Below are positions 26,570 to 27,640 of a stretch of DNA of 27,640 bases, piece by piece. The position numbers were made by a program, and so were the translations under genes. The stretch's first letter is position 1. Each line of letters starts with the position of its first letter. The notes under the pieces were generated by a model. The model ran no database searches and was not told where the DNA came from. It saw only the letters and a program-made list of their open reading frames with translations. Origin of the DNA: JAHJTW01 sp964545545 (GTDB lineage: Bacteria; Krumholzibacteriota; Krumholzibacteriia; LZORAL124-64-63); contig CAZJGK010000037.1 in NCBI GenBank assembly GCA_964545545.1, positions 1 through 27,640 on the forward strand, in the 5' to 3' direction.

Positions 26570-26611
26570 CACGGCCTCCTCTGGAAATCCGGAATGGGTC
26601 ATGTGACATTT

Positions 26612-26643
26612 TGGCAGGATAACGTCCCGGGCGTGAATTGCCA
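26612..26643. repeat. Inverted repeat in the leader of the sigma-54 activator gene
   Basis: TGGCA (26612-26616) and TGCCA (26639-26643) flank a central CCCGGG palindrome. On the minus strand a weak -35/-10 pair (CTGGCA, 17 bases, TATCCT) overlaps the same stretch. It could be an autoregulatory site for the downstream activator, but the arms are short. Confidence 0.25.
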
Positions 26644-26644
26644 G

Positions 26645-26677
26645 AAAAATCCACTGCCGGCTTGAAGCCGGCAGTGG
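26645..26677 (-). terminator. Intrinsic terminator after the HDOD gene
   Basis: Perfect 13-base arms, CCACTGCCGGCTT (26651-26663) and AAGCCGGCAGTGG (26665-26677), form a long GC-rich hairpin. On the minus strand it is followed directly by ATTTTTC. It lies 31 bases after the HDOD stop and should separate that transcript from the sigma-54 activator gene. Confidence 0.8.
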
Positions 26678-26707
26678 AAGGCACGATCAGGCAGGACCAG
26701 GCAACGG

Positions 26708-27616
26708 TCAGCTAAAATCCAGATATGCCGAAGCGTTCGCAATATTTTCCCTGATTTCAGGCAAATGCTCTTCAACCAAGTCCAGGCTGAGGCCGACACG
26801 GGCATGAAGCGCGCCCGGATCACAGAAATCCGGATCAAAGCCCAGGTCCGCACGAGTGGGCTCCAGGGTGTTGGCCAGATAGTCACCCAGGGAAATCAGA
26901 CCCACCGCCTGATCAGCATAGTCGCTCGCCAGGTCCTGGCTTGGCGGCAGATGGTGGTCCCCGCAGCACCGCGTCAGAACGTTGGGGAATCGCCATGCTC
27001 GTCCAAATGCCTGACCCAGGACGTCGTGGCCAAAACCGAAGGCCTTCCGTTCGGCTTCGACAAGGGACTGCCCGGCTTCACGCCGCTTACTGATCACATT
27101 CCAGTACTTATCGGGAGCATGGATTTCCAGCACGAATTTTCCCATGTCGTGCAGCAGGCCCGCCGTGAACAGCTCTTCCGGGTCGGGATACCCGGCGACC
27201 AGGCCCAGGTATTTGCCGATTGCAGCTGTCACCACCGAATGCCGCCAGAGTTCGCGATAGTCCAGCTGGCCTTCCGCTTTGGCCACAGTGGCCATCACGC
27301 TTGTGGCCACCGAAACGCAGATGGCAACCTGACGCACCGTACGGTAACCCAGCACGGTCACGCAGCGGTGGATGTCGGTAATGTCACCGCGGCTGGAGTA
27401 GTAGGGAGAATTGGCCAGCCTCAGGATGCGCGCCATCAGCGGGGCGTCAAGCTTGACCACGTTCCCGAGATCCGCAGGACCGCTGTCGGGGTCATCCAGA
27501 ACTTTGAGAATTTCCATCAACGTTTCGGGCAAGGAAGGCAAATCGTCGATTGCCAGCAGCATTTTCTGGAGTTTGGCGTCTACTTCTTCCGGTGTCAGTA
27601 AGGTGGCGTTACTCAT
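26708..27616 (-). CDS. HDOD domain signalling protein
   Basis: A 302-residue cytoplasmic protein with a single HDOD domain covering most of its length (about 18-225). Typical segments are LPSLPETLMEILKVLDDPDSG, VVKLDAPLMARILRLANSPYY and CVTVLGYRTVRQVAI. The HD-type motif LLHDMGK (154-160) and a preceding histidine (LWRHSV, His126) are kept, so metal binding is possible, although most HDOD proteins are thought to act by protein interaction rather than hydrolysis. They are commonly linked to cyclic di-GMP, motility or stress signalling, but no function can be assigned here. The ATG at 27616 has GGGGAG seven bases upstream. A strong terminator follows it. Confidence 0.92.
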   Translation of the reverse strand: MSNATLLTPEEVDAKLQKMLLAIDDLPSLPETLMEILKVLDDPDSGPADLGNVVKLDAPLMARILRLANSPYYSSRGDITDIHRCVTVLGYRTVRQVAICVSVATSVMATVAKAEGQLDYRELWRHSVVTAAIGKYLGLVAGYPDPEELFTAGLLHDMGKFVLEIHAPDKYWNVISKRREAGQSLVEAERKAFGFGHDVLGQAFGRAWRFPNVLTRCCGDHHLPPSQDLASDYADQAVGLISLGDYLANTLEPTRADLGFDPDFCDPGALHARVGLSLDLVEEHLPEIRENIANASAYLDFS

Positions 27617-27640
27617 CGATTGCTCCCCGTTAAATAAAGA

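Overview
The window is GC-rich, gene-dense bacterial chromosome, almost all of it housekeeping and cell-envelope genes. Several traits point to a Gram-negative, FCB-related lineage, possibly one of the uncultured phyla near Krumholzibacteriota, Eisenbacteria or Latescibacteria. SecA is long (1008 aa) with the enlarged region after the DEARTP motif seen in Bacteroidetes/Gemmatimonadetes-like proteins. A secreted M6 metalloprotease ends in a FlgD-like C-terminal domain. There is a PorV/UPF0164-type outer-membrane barrel, and two lipoprotein murein transglycosylases. This placement is inference. One run of exactly 100 Ns (3864-3963) suggests a scaffolded draft or metagenome assembly.

Positions 1-21862 hold thirteen genes, all on the minus strand. 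In transcription order they are a GGDEF diguanylate cyclase, comEC, purC, purH, an M6 metalloprotease, an Slt-type lytic transglycosylase lipoprotein, secA, a Smg/DUF494 gene, topA, trmFO, xerC, hslV and hslU (cut by the window edge). Junctions are tight: ATGA-type 4-bp overlaps at M6/slt, topA/trmFO and xerC/hslV, 7 bp at trmFO/xerC and 1 bp at hslV/hslU. A sigma-70-like promoter lies before purC. A terminator-like hairpin sits directly against the topA ribosome binding site. The assembly gap falls in the lysine-rich repeat tail of topA and artificially fuses topA to trmFO in a naive translation.

Positions 21863-22032 form a divergent intergenic region with a promoter candidate for each side and an inverted repeat overlapping the rightward one. 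A plus-strand MltD-like transglycosylase with LysM domains follows. It converges on a PorV-like outer-membrane protein that has its own good promoter. Beyond that are a sigma-54 activator with a degenerate receiver domain, an intrinsic terminator and an HDOD protein (all minus strand).

Functionally the window combines DNA topology and recombination (TopA, XerC), tRNA methylation (TrmFO), proteolysis (HslUV), protein export (SecA), purine synthesis (PurC, PurH), DNA uptake (ComEC), wall remodelling (two transglycosylases), a secreted protease and signalling (GGDEF, HDOD, sigma-54 activator). I found no mobile element, CRISPR array, rRNA, tRNA or defence cassette. No stretch over 300 bases lacks a gene. 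I do not see a convincing entirely new system. The more interesting points are the topA leader hairpin and repeat tail, the hybrid synteny, an EF-hand-like loop in the PorV-like barrel and the pseudo-receiver activator.
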